Shown: piece by piece, positions 53,307 to 62,691 of the stretch
Numbering within the stretch: position 1 is the stretch's first letter
Layout: the number at the start of each line of letters is the position of its first letter
NCBI RefSeq assembly: GCF_045055655.1
Contig: NZ_JBANFI010000003.1
Coordinates: forward strand, 186,001 to 250,000
Direction of reading: 5' to 3'
From: Marinospirillum alkalitolerans
GTDB lineage: Bacteria > Pseudomonadota > Gammaproteobacteria > Pseudomonadales > Halomonadaceae
Length of the DNA: 64,000 nt
The notes under the pieces: generated by a model
Database searches by the model: none
Told to the model about the DNA's origin: nothing
Seen by the model: the letters and a program-made list of their open reading frames with translations, nothing else
Made by a program: the position numbers and the translations under genes

Positions 53307-53855
53307 ATGCACATGTCCAGAAAAATTCTGTTTGCACTTGGCCTTAGCTGCACCTGCCTCCCTGTTTTAGCTCAGCCAGATATCCCTTCTGGTTATCTTG
53401 GGATCAACTATGTCCATACTGATCATCAACCCTTTATGGATGATCTTGGCTTTCCAAATGGAGAGCTGACCAACAATGCGCTACAACTGCGGCTGGGTGG
53501 ACGTGTCAGCAATTGGTTTGCGACTGAACTGCGTGTTGCCACCGATCTCGAACGTCCAGAGGAAAACGGCTGGCGCTTTAAACAGGACTATCAGCTTGGT
53601 GCTCTTGCCCGTATCGATGCCCACTGGCAGATCGTCAGTCCTTATCTGGTCACTGGCGTTCTGCATGGTCGCCGCAGCTTAAAGCGCCCCGTGGTGGGAA
53701 CAGAACACGAAAACTACACTGATCTTGCCCTAGGCTTAGGAATGGATTTGATGATCACACGCGAATTGGGCTTCAATCTCGAATATCTTCGCTATGCTGA
53801 TTTAGGCTCTGACGCCTACAAGGTGACCAGTGCAGGATTGGTTTATCGCTTTTAG
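53307..53855 (+). CDS. Outer-membrane beta-barrel protein
   Basis: A 182-residue protein with a signal peptide (about 1-24, ending VLAQ) and alternating beta-strands such as GYLGINYVHTD, NALQLRLGGRV and DLALGLGMDLMI. The C-terminus ends in VYRF with terminal phenylalanine, as BAM substrates do. It is of the small OmpA-like/OMP_b-brl barrel type with no known role. Divergent from the beta-CASP gene. Confidence 0.85.
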   Translation: MHMSRKILFALGLSCTCLPVLAQPDIPSGYLGINYVHTDHQPFMDDLGFPNGELTNNALQLRLGGRVSNWFATELRVATDLERPEENGWRFKQDYQLGALARIDAHWQIVSPYLVTGVLHGRRSLKRPVVGTEHENYTDLALGLGMDLMITRELGFNLEYLRYADLGSDAYKVTSAGLVYRF

Positions 53856-53928
53856 ATGGATCTTGACTAGAACCGCGCCAGCTGTTTGACAAGATGGAAC
53901 ACTGTTATTGACCAAGAGGACTCACCCC

Positions 53929-54285
53929 ATGTCTCATATCGCCACCTCATGCTTACCTAGGATCAAGCGCACGGCCACAACCCTCAGCTGGGCCTTGGCG
54001 CTACTTTTACTGATCAGTCCATTGAGTTCAGCACAAGCACGCGATTACTACCTCAAGGCCGAGGGTGATCAAGCCATCTTTGCCATGACCACTGATCTGC
54101 TGATTGCACGCCCTGTCTTACTCGTCAGTACACTGGCAGGCACAGCCCTGTTTACGCTCGCTCTGCCTGTCACTGCACTGAGTGGCAGCATCGACGAAGC
54201 CGCTGAAACCTTAGTACGCCGCCCCGCCAGTGCCACTTTTATGCGCTGCCTAGGCTGTATCGAAGTGCCTGATCAACAGCGTTAA
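53929..54285 (+). CDS. Small exported/membrane protein with RCLGC motif
   Basis: A 118-residue protein: signal-like hydrophobic segment (about 17-36, ending SAQA), a second hydrophobic segment (about 58-84), then ASATFMRCLGCIE near the end. Small proteins with this hydrophobic segment and a C-terminal RCLGC pattern recur in gammaproteobacteria; function is unknown. AAGAGGA is eight bases before ATG 53929. Confidence 0.75.
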   Translation: MSHIATSCLPRIKRTATTLSWALALLLLISPLSSAQARDYYLKAEGDQAIFAMTTDLLIARPVLLVSTLAGTALFTLALPVTALSGSIDEAAETLVRRPASATFMRCLGCIEVPDQQR

Positions 54286-54319
54286 TTGACACATCAACAC
54301 CCAGCCCTAGATTCAGCGA

Positions 54320-54754
54320 TCAAGGCTGAGCTGAATCGAGAGTCGACTCGCCTGCCCCTTGTTCAACAGGTATAACGGGGCTAGGCTGAGCCGATAACAG
54401 GTGCACAGGATTGCATTGGCGCACCCGCACTTCGCCTTGGAGTACACTACCGCGCGAATACTCGCGAAATAAGCACTCATTCGTCCGTGGATCATAGGAC
54501 TGAATCCACAAGTGATCTTCCTTCCATGTCATACCCATATGGTAGGTTCCTGCTGGTTGGGTCAGACTCATCGAACCACCATAGCGTTTGACCAGCAACT
54601 GCTCTAGATAAAAGTAATAAAAAGAGTGGCTGATCACCCCGAGCACCAGCGCCACCACCAAAGCCGCCTTGACCTGCCCAAGACGTACGGCAACCAGATA
54701 AAAGCTTCCAAAAACCACACACACCACACACAACCAATACAAATGGGTTAGCAT
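54320..54754 (-). CDS. Membrane protein of unknown function
   Basis: A 144-residue protein with two N-terminal membrane segments (about 3-22 and 30-50), then a soluble domain of about 70 residues with Trp and two Cys (NECLF, RQCNP) and a disordered tail. I do not recognise it. ATG 54754 is favoured over TTG 54793 because GGAGGAGGGGGG lies directly upstream. It follows the 54803-55159 gene closely. Confidence 0.65.
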   Translation of the reverse strand: MLTHLYWLCVVCVVFGSFYLVAVRLGQVKAALVVALVLGVISHSFYYFYLEQLLVKRYGGSMSLTQPAGTYHMGMTWKEDHLWIQSYDPRTNECLFREYSRGSVLQGEVRVRQCNPVHLLSAQPSPVIPVEQGAGESTLDSAQP

Positions 54755-54802
54755 CCCCCCTCCTCCACCATCCAGTCCAAAAATGTCAGCCAAGCACGAG
54801 AC

Positions 54803-55159
54803 TTAACGCTGCAGCACCAGCTGTTGATGTCGTGCTTCATCACCACGATTGGCACAAAACTCCTGCTCAAGGCCATCAGCATACACCACACGTACATTAA
54901 ACCCGGCGCCTGGCTGATGGTTCAGAAAAACAAAGCGCGTTTGCTCTGCTGGAAGGCGCAATAATCGCTGCTGGGTTTGCCCCTCGGCATAGCCAAAGTC
55001 CAACTCTATGCTCACGATATCTTCTGCCGTACGGTTGATAATCTCGACCAAAAAGCTCTCGCGATTTGGCCAGTCAATCGTTGGTTTAAGCATCCACGCC
55101 AGATAGAAACCACAAAGAACAAAGAACAGAATACGACTCAGGGAACGACGTTGCTGCAT
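54803..55159 (-). CDS. Single-pass envelope protein of unknown function
   Basis: A 118-residue protein with one N-terminal membrane anchor (about 8-24, ILFFVLCGFYLAWML) and a periplasmic beta-rich domain (about 35-118), possibly immunoglobulin-like. No motif is recognisable. AAGGCAGG precedes ATG 55159. It likely forms a two-gene unit with 54320-54754. Confidence 0.65.
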   Translation of the reverse strand: MQQRRSLSRILFFVLCGFYLAWMLKPTIDWPNRESFLVEIINRTAEDIVSIELDFGYAEGQTQQRLLRLPAEQTRFVFLNHQPGAGFNVRVVYADGLEQEFCANRGDEARHQQLVLQR

Positions 55160-55316
55160 AAGCCTGCCTTCTTAAGATTTGCCTAATTAACGATATTTTT
55201 CTTGCGAACAAAAGGTTATATTGACAGTCACATTGCTGTGGACTGTTTTTCATAGCTCTGAGTATGACGTATTTTTGATCTGAAATGGCAAGCAGACGGC
55301 AAACTTGTCGCCTCTG

Positions 55317-55330
55317 TTGATTTAGATTAA
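55317..55330 (+). promoter_or_regulatory. Candidate FNR/ANR box upstream of HiPIP gene
   Basis: TTGAT-TTAG-ATTAA differs from the FNR consensus TTGAT-N4-ATCAA at one base. It lies 86 bp before the HiPIP ATG, and a weak -10 (TAGATC, about 55358-55363) would put the site near -46. Regulation by oxygen status is inferred. Confidence 0.5.
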
Positions 55331-55416
55331 TGTCAAAAAGAGCTGGGCACTGAAGAATAGATCCAGCGCAAAAAAAGCAATGCCAAAACTACTAAAAATG
55401 ATGATGAGGTTGTCCT

Positions 55417-55737
55417 ATGTCTAACACTAGCCGTCGTGCCTTTTTGAAAAAGGGCCTGTTTGGCCTGGCCGCTCTGCCTTTCGGTATGGGTGCACTGAGT
55501 TCACAAGCCTTTGCGTCAACCCTGCCTCCGCTGCAGGAAAGCGCACCTCAGGCTCAAGCACTGCATTATCGTAAAGTCGCTGCTGATGCTGCTGATCACC
55601 CCAAGTTTGAAGCTGGCCAGTATTGCGATAACTGCCTCTTCTGGCGTCCAGCCAACAATGGTTGCGCCCTGTTCCCACAGAACTCGGTTGAAGCCAAGGG
55701 CTGGTGTCAGTCTTGGGTTCGCGCCCCCGGCAGCTGA
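55417..55737 (+). CDS. High-potential iron-sulfur protein, Tat-exported
   Basis: A 106-residue HiPIP. The Tat signal SRRAFLKKG at 5-13 is followed by a hydrophobic core and a cleavage region near AFAS. The four cluster ligands are C70, C73, C83 and C97, in the HiPIP spacing (YCDNC, GCALF, GWCQSW). It carries electrons in the periplasm, commonly for respiration or photosynthetic chains; no partner is adjacent. GAGGTTG precedes the ATG, and a terminator follows. Confidence 0.96.
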   Translation: MSNTSRRAFLKKGLFGLAALPFGMGALSSQAFASTLPPLQESAPQAQALHYRKVAADAADHPKFEAGQYCDNCLFWRPANNGCALFPQNSVEAKGWCQSWVRAPGS

Positions 55738-55751
55738 TTCAGCACGCCTGC

Positions 55752-55779
55752 AAAAACCCAGCTTCGGCTGGGTTTTTTT
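55752..55779 (+). terminator. Rho-independent terminator of the HiPIP gene
   Basis: AAAAACCCAGC and GCTGGGTTTTTTT form a strong stem around a TTCG tetraloop with a seven-T tail. It can also stop the convergent RND transcript. Confidence 0.95.
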
Positions 55780-55800
55780 GGGCCAGTTGATGGCTTGATG

Positions 55801-58800
55801 TTAAAGAGCCTGCGCCTTTTCTTGTGCCTGTTGTTCACGATGAAGACGCCGATAAGTCAGCGACAGGCGATCTCCCAGTACCAGCATGCAAGGTGTCAAA
55901 ATCAGCGTCAGCAGCGTCGCAAAAGCCAAGCCGCCAGCAATGGCGCTGGAGAGCTGTCGCCACCACTGGGTAGAGGGTGCACCCCAACCCAGGCTAGGTT
56001 CCATCAAATTCACATTGACACCCACCACCATGGGCATCAGGCCAAGAATGGTGGTCATTGCCGTGAGCAGCACTGGCCGCAGACGCAAACAACCGGTTTC
56101 CAGCGCAGCCTCCCGCGCTTTTAATCCCTGCTGACGGATGCGGTTGTAAGTGTCGATCAACACGATGTTGTTGTTCACTACGATGCCAGCTAGAGCAATA
56201 ATCCCCATCCCTACCATCACAATGCCAAAGGCCTGCCCAGCCAGCATCAGACCCAACAGTACGCCGGCAGTAGAAAAAAGAATGGCAGACATCACCAGCA
56301 GTGTCTGATACAGGCTGTTGAATTGCAGCACCAGAATCAGCAGCATCAAAAAAATCGCGACAAAAAAGGCCGCCACCAAAAATTGTGCCGCTTCTTGCAT
56401 ATCAGCATCTTCACCGCCGGTCCTGACTGTCACCCCCTCTGGCAAATCAGAAAAATACGGGCGCAACGCAGCCAAGCGTTCATCCAGCTGATAACCGGCT
56501 TCCAGATCAGCCTGCAGGGTCAGAGTGCGCTGGCCATTTAAGCGACGCAATGTACCCGTTTTGGGTGCCGCTTCTAGCCGTACAAAGTGACTTAAAGGAA
56601 TTTGCCCAACAGGGGTCTGCAAGGTCATACGCTCAAGCTGGTCCAGGGTTCTGGCCTGCATCGGCAATCTCACCCGAATATCAACCTCATCCGTGGCATC
56701 TTCTGGACGGTAACTGGCGAGCATTAACCCAGTGGTGACCAGCTGTACGGCATGCCCTACTGCGGCAACGTCGGCACCGTAACGCGCTGCGGCCTCACGA
56801 TCAACCAGAAAGCGCCATTCGATACCTGGCAAGCTGCGATCATCTTGAAAGTCAGTGAATCCTCCTAACTGCTGCATTCGCTCAACCAGCTGCTCCAATG
56901 CCTGATCTGCCATCAGGGTATGGCTTGAACTGATTTCTAATACCACTGGCTTGCTATCACCACCTGGTCCCTGATCCTGCTCACGAAACTCCAGATAAAG
57001 ACCGGGCATATCTGCGGTGCGCTCGCGCATCTCCTGCATGATTTGCCGAGCAGGGCGACGCTGATGCCAATCGATAAATTGAAACTGCAACACGCCAATG
57101 GTGTCTTCCGGCATACTGCTCCATAATCCCCCGCCTGGCTGTCCGGCGAAGGAGCGCGCATACAGGGCCTTTATTTCCGGCATCCCCAGTAGGCGCTGCT
57201 CAACCTGTCTGACCAGAGCATCACGTTCATACACAGATAAATCGCCACGAGTACGAATGTGTACCTGAGCAAACTCAGGCTCAACATCCGGGAAGAAATC
57301 AACCCCGTGATTGAACTGGGCATAAGCCAGATAGATCAACACAATCAGTGACAGCATGCCCGCCAGAGTCCAGACAGGGCGCTGCAATAGATTGCTTAAT
57401 AGCCGACGATAGGCCTGACCAAAGCGGCTGGACGTCTTGTGCCCGGCATGAAAATCGACGCTTTCACCTTGGGGCTGAGCAACAGTGTGATCCAAGGCAG
57501 CGCGCTGAGTGCCACCGGCGACACTCCCCAAAGATGGCAGAAAGATCAGCGCCATAGCCAGTGAAGCCAGCAAGCACAGCATCACCGTGATGGGCAGAAA
57601 CTTCATGAATTCACCAACCATACCTGGCCAGAAGAGCAGCGGCGCAAAGACAGACAAGGTTGTCGCGGTGGAGGCGGTAATCGGCCAGGCCATACGACTG
57701 GCGGCCTGTCGCCAAGCCTCAGACGGCTGTAACCCTTCTTCCAGATAGCGATCTGCCAGCTCGGTGACCACCAAGGCACCATCCACCAGCATGCCGGCCA
57801 CCAGAATCAGCGAAAACAGCACCATCATGTTGAGCGTATAACCCAGCGACCAGATCAGTAAAATCCCTACCAGAAACGCACCGGGAATCGTGATACCCAC
57901 CAGCAATGCCGAACGCAGACCCATGGCGGCAATCACGACGAGCATCACCAAGGCGACGGCAGTCGCAACATTATTGAGCAGGTCTTTCAGGGTGTCTTCG
58001 ACCTCAATCGACTGATCCATAATGTAATCAATTTCCAGCCCCTCCGGCAGGTGAGGCAAGGCGGCCTCCAACAGCGCTTTAATGTGGGTCACTGTTTCGA
58101 TGATATTGGCACCCGTACGCTTGGTCACTTCTAATACCAGCGCTGGCTGGCCATTGATACGGGCAAAACCAGTTGGATCTTTGAAGGTGCGATGAATGCT
58201 GGCCAGATCACCGAAGGTGACCACTTGACTGCCTTCCACCTTGACGGGCATCTGGATCAGATCTTCGAGGGTTTCGATCACCCCCGGCACTTTCATGGCC
58301 ATCCGCCCAGCCCCAGTATCCAAACTGCCGGCAGCGACCAGCCGGTTATTGAGCGAAACCAGGCTGAACAATTGAGCATAATCGAGACCGTAACTCTCCA
58401 TCGCTTGAGGATCGACCAAAATCTCCAGCAGATCTTCCCGATCACCGCCGATATCGACTGAAAGAACGCTAGGGAGTGCCTCCAGCTCTTCCTTGATACG
58501 CCGCCCAACGCCCACCAGCGTCACCTCATCCAGCGGCCCAGACAAACCTATCGAAAGGATCGGGATGAGCGCCGTATTAATTTCATGCACCTGCGGCTCA
58601 TCTGCTTCTGAAGGCAGTTTGCTGCGCGCGGTATCCACCTTCTCACGCACATTCTGCAAGGCCCGATCAGGATCAAAACCTGCATCAAACTCTAGCAGCA
58701 CCGAGGCATGGCCTTCCGCTGCGATACTGGTCATTCTCTTGATGCCTTCCAAAGCACGCAGTTCTTGCTCCATCGGCCGAACCAGCAGGCGTTCTGCATC

Positions 58801-58974
58801 CTCAGGGCTGATCCCTTCTAGCCCCATAGAAATATAGACGAAGGGAATAGTGATATCCGGGAAGGCTTCCTTGGGGATTGTTAGATAGGCTCCCCAGCCA
58901 CCCAACACCAGAAACACCAATGCCAGTAATGTTGCGCGGCTGCGCTGAATAGCAGCACGAATCAGGGCATGCAT
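55801..58974 (-). CDS. RND efflux permease
   Basis: A 1057-residue inner-membrane pump with 12 helices and two large periplasmic loops, of the HAE1-like RND family. Helix 4 shows GMLVDGALVVTE, one aspartate where AcrB has two, as in several RND clades. It should work with the adaptor encoded just upstream; the outer-membrane factor is not in this window. It starts one base after the adaptor stop (TGAAATG). Confidence 0.94.
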   Translation of the reverse strand: MHALIRAAIQRSRATLLALVFLVLGGWGAYLTIPKEAFPDITIPFVYISMGLEGISPEDAERLLVRPMEQELRALEGIKRMTSIAAEGHASVLLEFDAGFDPDRALQNVREKVDTARSKLPSEADEPQVHEINTALIPILSIGLSGPLDEVTLVGVGRRIKEELEALPSVLSVDIGGDREDLLEILVDPQAMESYGLDYAQLFSLVSLNNRLVAAGSLDTGAGRMAMKVPGVIETLEDLIQMPVKVEGSQVVTFGDLASIHRTFKDPTGFARINGQPALVLEVTKRTGANIIETVTHIKALLEAALPHLPEGLEIDYIMDQSIEVEDTLKDLLNNVATAVALVMLVVIAAMGLRSALLVGITIPGAFLVGILLIWSLGYTLNMMVLFSLILVAGMLVDGALVVTELADRYLEEGLQPSEAWRQAASRMAWPITASTATTLSVFAPLLFWPGMVGEFMKFLPITVMLCLLASLAMALIFLPSLGSVAGGTQRAALDHTVAQPQGESVDFHAGHKTSSRFGQAYRRLLSNLLQRPVWTLAGMLSLIVLIYLAYAQFNHGVDFFPDVEPEFAQVHIRTRGDLSVYERDALVRQVEQRLLGMPEIKALYARSFAGQPGGGLWSSMPEDTIGVLQFQFIDWHQRRPARQIMQEMRERTADMPGLYLEFREQDQGPGGDSKPVVLEISSSHTLMADQALEQLVERMQQLGGFTDFQDDRSLPGIEWRFLVDREAAARYGADVAAVGHAVQLVTTGLMLASYRPEDATDEVDIRVRLPMQARTLDQLERMTLQTPVGQIPLSHFVRLEAAPKTGTLRRLNGQRTLTLQADLEAGYQLDERLAALRPYFSDLPEGVTVRTGGEDADMQEAAQFLVAAFFVAIFLMLLILVLQFNSLYQTLLVMSAILFSTAGVLLGLMLAGQAFGIVMVGMGIIALAGIVVNNNIVLIDTYNRIRQQGLKAREAALETGCLRLRPVLLTAMTTILGLMPMVVGVNVNLMEPSLGWGAPSTQWWRQLSSAIAGGLAFATLLTLILTPCMLVLGDRLSLTYRRLHREQQAQEKAQAL

Positions 58975-58975
58975 T

Positions 58976-60079
58976 TCAGCGCGCCTCCGCTGACGTCTGC
59001 AGTACTGGGGTCACCGTCTCGCCAGCAGCAACAAAACCACCCCCTAGGGTGATCAGCTGTACACGCGGCGGCAAACCGGCAACCCAGGCACCCTGGGTAT
59101 CACTACTAAGCAGCTGTACCGGACTGAACACCACGCGATGGTATTCGTCCACATGCTTGACACCAGGCTGACCTCGCTCATCTAGGCTCAAAAGTGCCAG
59201 TGAAATAAAGTGTGCGCGGGTGGCTGCCTGATGAATATGCAAGCTGGCACTGGCGCCCGCCAGACGCTGCTGCTGTGGATTGTCAAAGGTGGCTTCTAGG
59301 CGAAAAGTGCGGGTCGATGCGTCAGCCAGACTCCCCAGCAAGCTCACTTGCCCCTGAAACCGACGACCATCCAGCAGTGCCAAGGTGACCTCCTGCCCTA
59401 GTGAGATGCCCGTGATCCGCTGCTGGGGAACATGGGCCACAGCCTTCAGTGGGTGAATTTGAATCAGCGTGAACAGTGGCTGACCCAGCTGCACAAACTC
59501 TCCCAGTTCAACATGGCGCTGTTCCAACAAGCCTTGAAAAGGGGCGGTCGGGCGCGTGTGTGCCAGATCTAGCTCAGCAGCAGCAAGATCCGCTTCTGCT
59601 TGTCTTAAATGACTGATTAAACGCAGATAATCCGTTTCTGATAATAAATTCGCGCCTCTGAGGCGCTCAGCAGCCCTGAGTTCAGCACGACGCGTCTCCT
59701 GCTCTGCGTGCAGCTGCAGCAAGTGAGCTGGACGGGCGTCCTCCGCCAATTGCAATAGCGCCGTACCCTGCTGTACCGGCTGGCCTTCACGGCTCAGCAA
59801 GGCTTGCACCCGACCACTGGTTTCGGCACGCACCTCGACCTGTTGATAGGGCATCAGCTGACCTTGCAAGGTCAAAACTGGCTGAAAGGGCTCGGCCTCC
59901 AACCAACGGGTTTCCACTCTGAAAGGCGTCGCAATATCCGAGGCAGCGGAAGAAGTTGGAGCCTGCGTCAGGCTGGAACGGGATTCACCTGTCCATAACC
60001 AAAACACCAGCAATAACAGCAGAAGCGCAGCAAGAGCCAAAGAGAGTTTTTTTCTGGTCACAGGGGCGAAGTGAGGCAT
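58976..60079 (-). CDS. RND periplasmic adaptor (HlyD/MFP family)
   Basis: A 367-residue membrane fusion protein: N-terminal anchor (about 12-30), a lipoyl half-domain with VEVRAETSGRVQALL, a short alpha-hairpin (AERLRGANLLSETDYLRL), and beta-barrel domains. It bridges the RND pump to an outer-membrane channel. ATG 60079 is assigned. It is divergent from mscS. Confidence 0.93.
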   Translation of the reverse strand: MPHFAPVTRKKLSLALAALLLLLLVFWLWTGESRSSLTQAPTSSAASDIATPFRVETRWLEAEPFQPVLTLQGQLMPYQQVEVRAETSGRVQALLSREGQPVQQGTALLQLAEDARPAHLLQLHAEQETRRAELRAAERLRGANLLSETDYLRLISHLRQAEADLAAAELDLAHTRPTAPFQGLLEQRHVELGEFVQLGQPLFTLIQIHPLKAVAHVPQQRITGISLGQEVTLALLDGRRFQGQVSLLGSLADASTRTFRLEATFDNPQQQRLAGASASLHIHQAATRAHFISLALLSLDERGQPGVKHVDEYHRVVFSPVQLLSSDTQGAWVAGLPPRVQLITLGGGFVAAGETVTPVLQTSAEAR

Positions 60080-60240
60080 GCAAAAAGTCCGGCAAGTTGG
60101 ACAGGGAAAGGGATCACCGAGGAGTGTGCAGCAAAAGAGCAGCGCGCGGCAAGCTCCAAAGACAACCAGAGTTCCAGTCTGATGTTTTATTCGACGGTTG
60201 CATCTGCTAGCTTAACAGCCTGACCACAAGGAGAGACCCT

Positions 60241-61089
60241 ATGGATTTTCTGTTCAATCACACTGATCAAGTCACCGCCTATCTGCTTGGCTTGGCTGAT
60301 CATCTCTGGCCTGCGCTCTTGCTGCTGGTCATCGGTTACTGGGCAATCAAGTCCTTCAAAAAAGGCGCACTCAAGCTGCTGCAGAAAAAGCTGGACCCAG
60401 CTGCGGCTCAGTTTGTTGCCCAAATGCTGCATGCCGTGCTGCTGGCTTTTCTGTTCATCACTGTCCTCGGGCAGCTAGGTGTCAACACCACTTCCCTACT
60501 GGCGGCACTGGGGGCCTTAGGTCTTGCGGTGGGTCTGGCGTTGAAGGACTCACTGCAGAATCTGGCCTCCGGCTTGTTACTGGTGGCACTGCATCCCTTT
60601 AATAAGGGGGATTACATCGAAGGCGCAGGTACCGCTGGGAGTGTCGAAAAACTGACCCTGCTGCATACCTATTTAAAGACACCGGATAACAAACGGGTGA
60701 TGATTCCTAACAGCAGCCTGACTGGCTCAAATCTGGTCAATTTTTCTGCTGAGCCACGGCGGCGACTCGATATTCTGATTGGTGTCAGCTATGAGGATGA
60801 TGTACGCCAAGTCAAACAGCTGCTGCTTGATTTAATCGCACAGGAAGAACGCACGCTGGATGATCCTGCGCCTCTGGTGGCGGTGTTTGATTTTGCTGAA
60901 AGCTCGGTTGATTTCACCATGCGTATGTGGGTGAAAACAGAAGACTTCTGGGCTGTACGCTGGGCCATGATGGAAAAGATCAAAATCGCCTTTGATGAAG
61001 CGGGCATCACCATCCCCTACCCCCAGCGTGATCTTCACGTTCATACCTCCACCCCGGCCTTATCCGACGCCATCGCCCAAGCCGATTAA
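60241..61089 (+). CDS. mscS: Small-conductance mechanosensitive channel
   Basis: A 282-residue MscS protein, close to the 286 of E. coli, with three N-terminal helices. The pore helix has the Gly/Ala pattern around ALGALGLAVGLALKDSLQNLASG, and the beta domain follows with PFNKGDYI and the VMIPNSSL motif. It releases solutes on hypo-osmotic shock. AAGGAG precedes ATG 60241. A hairpin terminator follows. Confidence 0.95.
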   Translation: MDFLFNHTDQVTAYLLGLADHLWPALLLLVIGYWAIKSFKKGALKLLQKKLDPAAAQFVAQMLHAVLLAFLFITVLGQLGVNTTSLLAALGALGLAVGLALKDSLQNLASGLLLVALHPFNKGDYIEGAGTAGSVEKLTLLHTYLKTPDNKRVMIPNSSLTGSNLVNFSAEPRRRLDILIGVSYEDDVRQVKQLLLDLIAQEERTLDDPAPLVAVFDFAESSVDFTMRMWVKTEDFWAVRWAMMEKIKIAFDEAGITIPYPQRDLHVHTSTPALSDAIAQAD

Positions 61090-61115
61090 GCACGGATTGT
61101 CTTTGCATCTTCATA

Positions 61116-61150
61116 CCTCTATGCAAATATTTTTGCATAGAGGGCTTTCT
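61116..61150 (+). terminator. Hairpin terminator after mscS
   Basis: A perfect 12-bp stem CCTCTATGCAAA/TTTGCATAGAGG (61116-61127, 61132-61143) with a 4-nt loop, followed by GCTTTCT. The T run is weak but the stem is strong. Confidence 0.7.
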
Positions 61151-61317
61151 ATGGCGTATTAAGCGCGTTTTCTGCCCGTCAACTTGCAAAGTTTTGCTTA
61201 CTTCTGTAAAAGAACCCCACCTAAGCCTTATCCCTTCTGTTGCTCCGTAGCGGCCTGATGATGCCTTGCCCTACGGAAGTATTCGCTCGCTTGATCATCA
61301 TCTAGAGGAGACGGACC

Positions 61318-62691
61318 ATGAACCAGCGTGTCATGCTCAATACACCCGCCTTAGAGGCCCGCCCCTTTCAAGTCTATACTCAGCGCCAGCTGGATAAAAT
61401 ACAGCCCTTGCAAGCCCTGCCTGAAGAACTGCGTTTTGAGATGCAGGTTGTTAGTCAGGTGCTGCCTTTTCGCGTCAATAACTATGTTATTGAAGAGCTG
61501 ATTGACTGGAATAATATTCCTGCTGATCCCATCTTCCAGCTCACCTTTCCACAAAAAGGCATGCTCAAACCTGAACACTATGAGCAGATTGCGCAGTTGA
61601 TGCGAGATCAAGCTCCAGCCGCAGAGCTCAAGGCGGCTGTCGAAGCTGTGCGCCAAGAACTGAACCCCCATCCAGCAGGACAGATGGATTTAAACCTGCC
61701 GCTGCTTCATGGCGAGCCACTGCCAGGGATGCAGCATAAGTATCAAGAAACGGTGCTGTTTTTCCCTAGCCAAGGGCAGGTCTGCCATAGCTATTGCACC
61801 TTTTGTTTCCGCTGGGCGCAGTTTGTTGGTGATAAAGATCTAAAATTTGCCACCAACGAAGCCACCCGCCTGCACCAGTATCTAGCAGAACACCAAGAAG
61901 TGACCGACCTGTTGCTGACTGGCGGTGATCCAATGGTGATGAAGGCCAAGCACCTGCGCCAATATCTTGAAGGACTGCTCAGTCCTGAGTTAGAGCATGT
62001 GCAGAATATCCGTATCGGTTCAAAGAGCCTGACCTTCTGGCCCTATCGCTTTGTTACAGATGACGATGCACATGAGATCTTACAGCTGTTTCGTGATCTG
62101 ATTGCCGCTGGCAAGCACGTTGCCTTTATGGCGCACTTCAACCACTGGCAAGAAATGGAAACACCGATTTGCCGTGAAGCGATACGTCGCCTTCGTGCAA
62201 CAGGGGCCGAAATTCGCACCCAAGCACCGCTTCTGAAGCATATCAATGATGATGCCCAGCAGTGGGCCAAGATGTGGAAGCGCCAAGTGCAGCTTGGCAT
62301 GATTCCCTACTATATGTTTGTGGAGCGCGATACAGGAGCCCAGCACTATTTTGAGGTGCCGCTGGTGCAAGCCTGGGAGATCTATCGCGATGCCATGCAG
62401 CAGGTGCCCGGTCTATGTCGTACCGCACGCGGTCCCTCCATGTCTGCCGATCCAGGTAAGGTAGAAATCCAAGGCGTGACCGAGATTCACGGTGAGAAGG
62501 TGTTGGCGCTGCGTTTTATTCAAGGCAGAAAGGCCGATTGGATACAGCGTCCCTTCTTTGCCAAGTACGATGAAAGCGCGACCTGGCTCAATCATCTTGA
62601 ACCGGCTTTAGGTGAGACGGCTTTCTTCTATGAAGCCGAGTTTGCGCAGATGAAACAGCACAAGCAAGCGCTGATCGCACGCGAAGCCTGA
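61318..62691 (+). CDS. KamA-family radical SAM protein (lysine 2,3-aminomutase-like)
   Basis: A 457-residue protein. The radical SAM cluster motif CHSYCTFC has ligands C156, C160 and C163, followed by FRW, and LLTGGDP matches the family SAM-binding segment. KamA proteins use SAM, PLP and an iron-sulfur cluster to move the alpha-amino group of an amino acid to the beta position; EpmB-type enzymes are shorter (about 340 residues). The exact substrate here is unknown; beta-amino-acid osmolyte synthesis is one possibility. GGAGACGG precedes ATG 61318. Its stop abuts the convergent SanA-like stop. Confidence 0.88.
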   Translation: MNQRVMLNTPALEARPFQVYTQRQLDKIQPLQALPEELRFEMQVVSQVLPFRVNNYVIEELIDWNNIPADPIFQLTFPQKGMLKPEHYEQIAQLMRDQAPAAELKAAVEAVRQELNPHPAGQMDLNLPLLHGEPLPGMQHKYQETVLFFPSQGQVCHSYCTFCFRWAQFVGDKDLKFATNEATRLHQYLAEHQEVTDLLLTGGDPMVMKAKHLRQYLEGLLSPELEHVQNIRIGSKSLTFWPYRFVTDDDAHEILQLFRDLIAAGKHVAFMAHFNHWQEMETPICREAIRRLRATGAEIRTQAPLLKHINDDAQQWAKMWKRQVQLGMIPYYMFVERDTGAQHYFEVPLVQAWEIYRDAMQQVPGLCRTARGPSMSADPGKVEIQGVTEIHGEKVLALRFIQGRKADWIQRPFFAKYDESATWLNHLEPALGETAFFYEAEFAQMKQHKQALIAREA

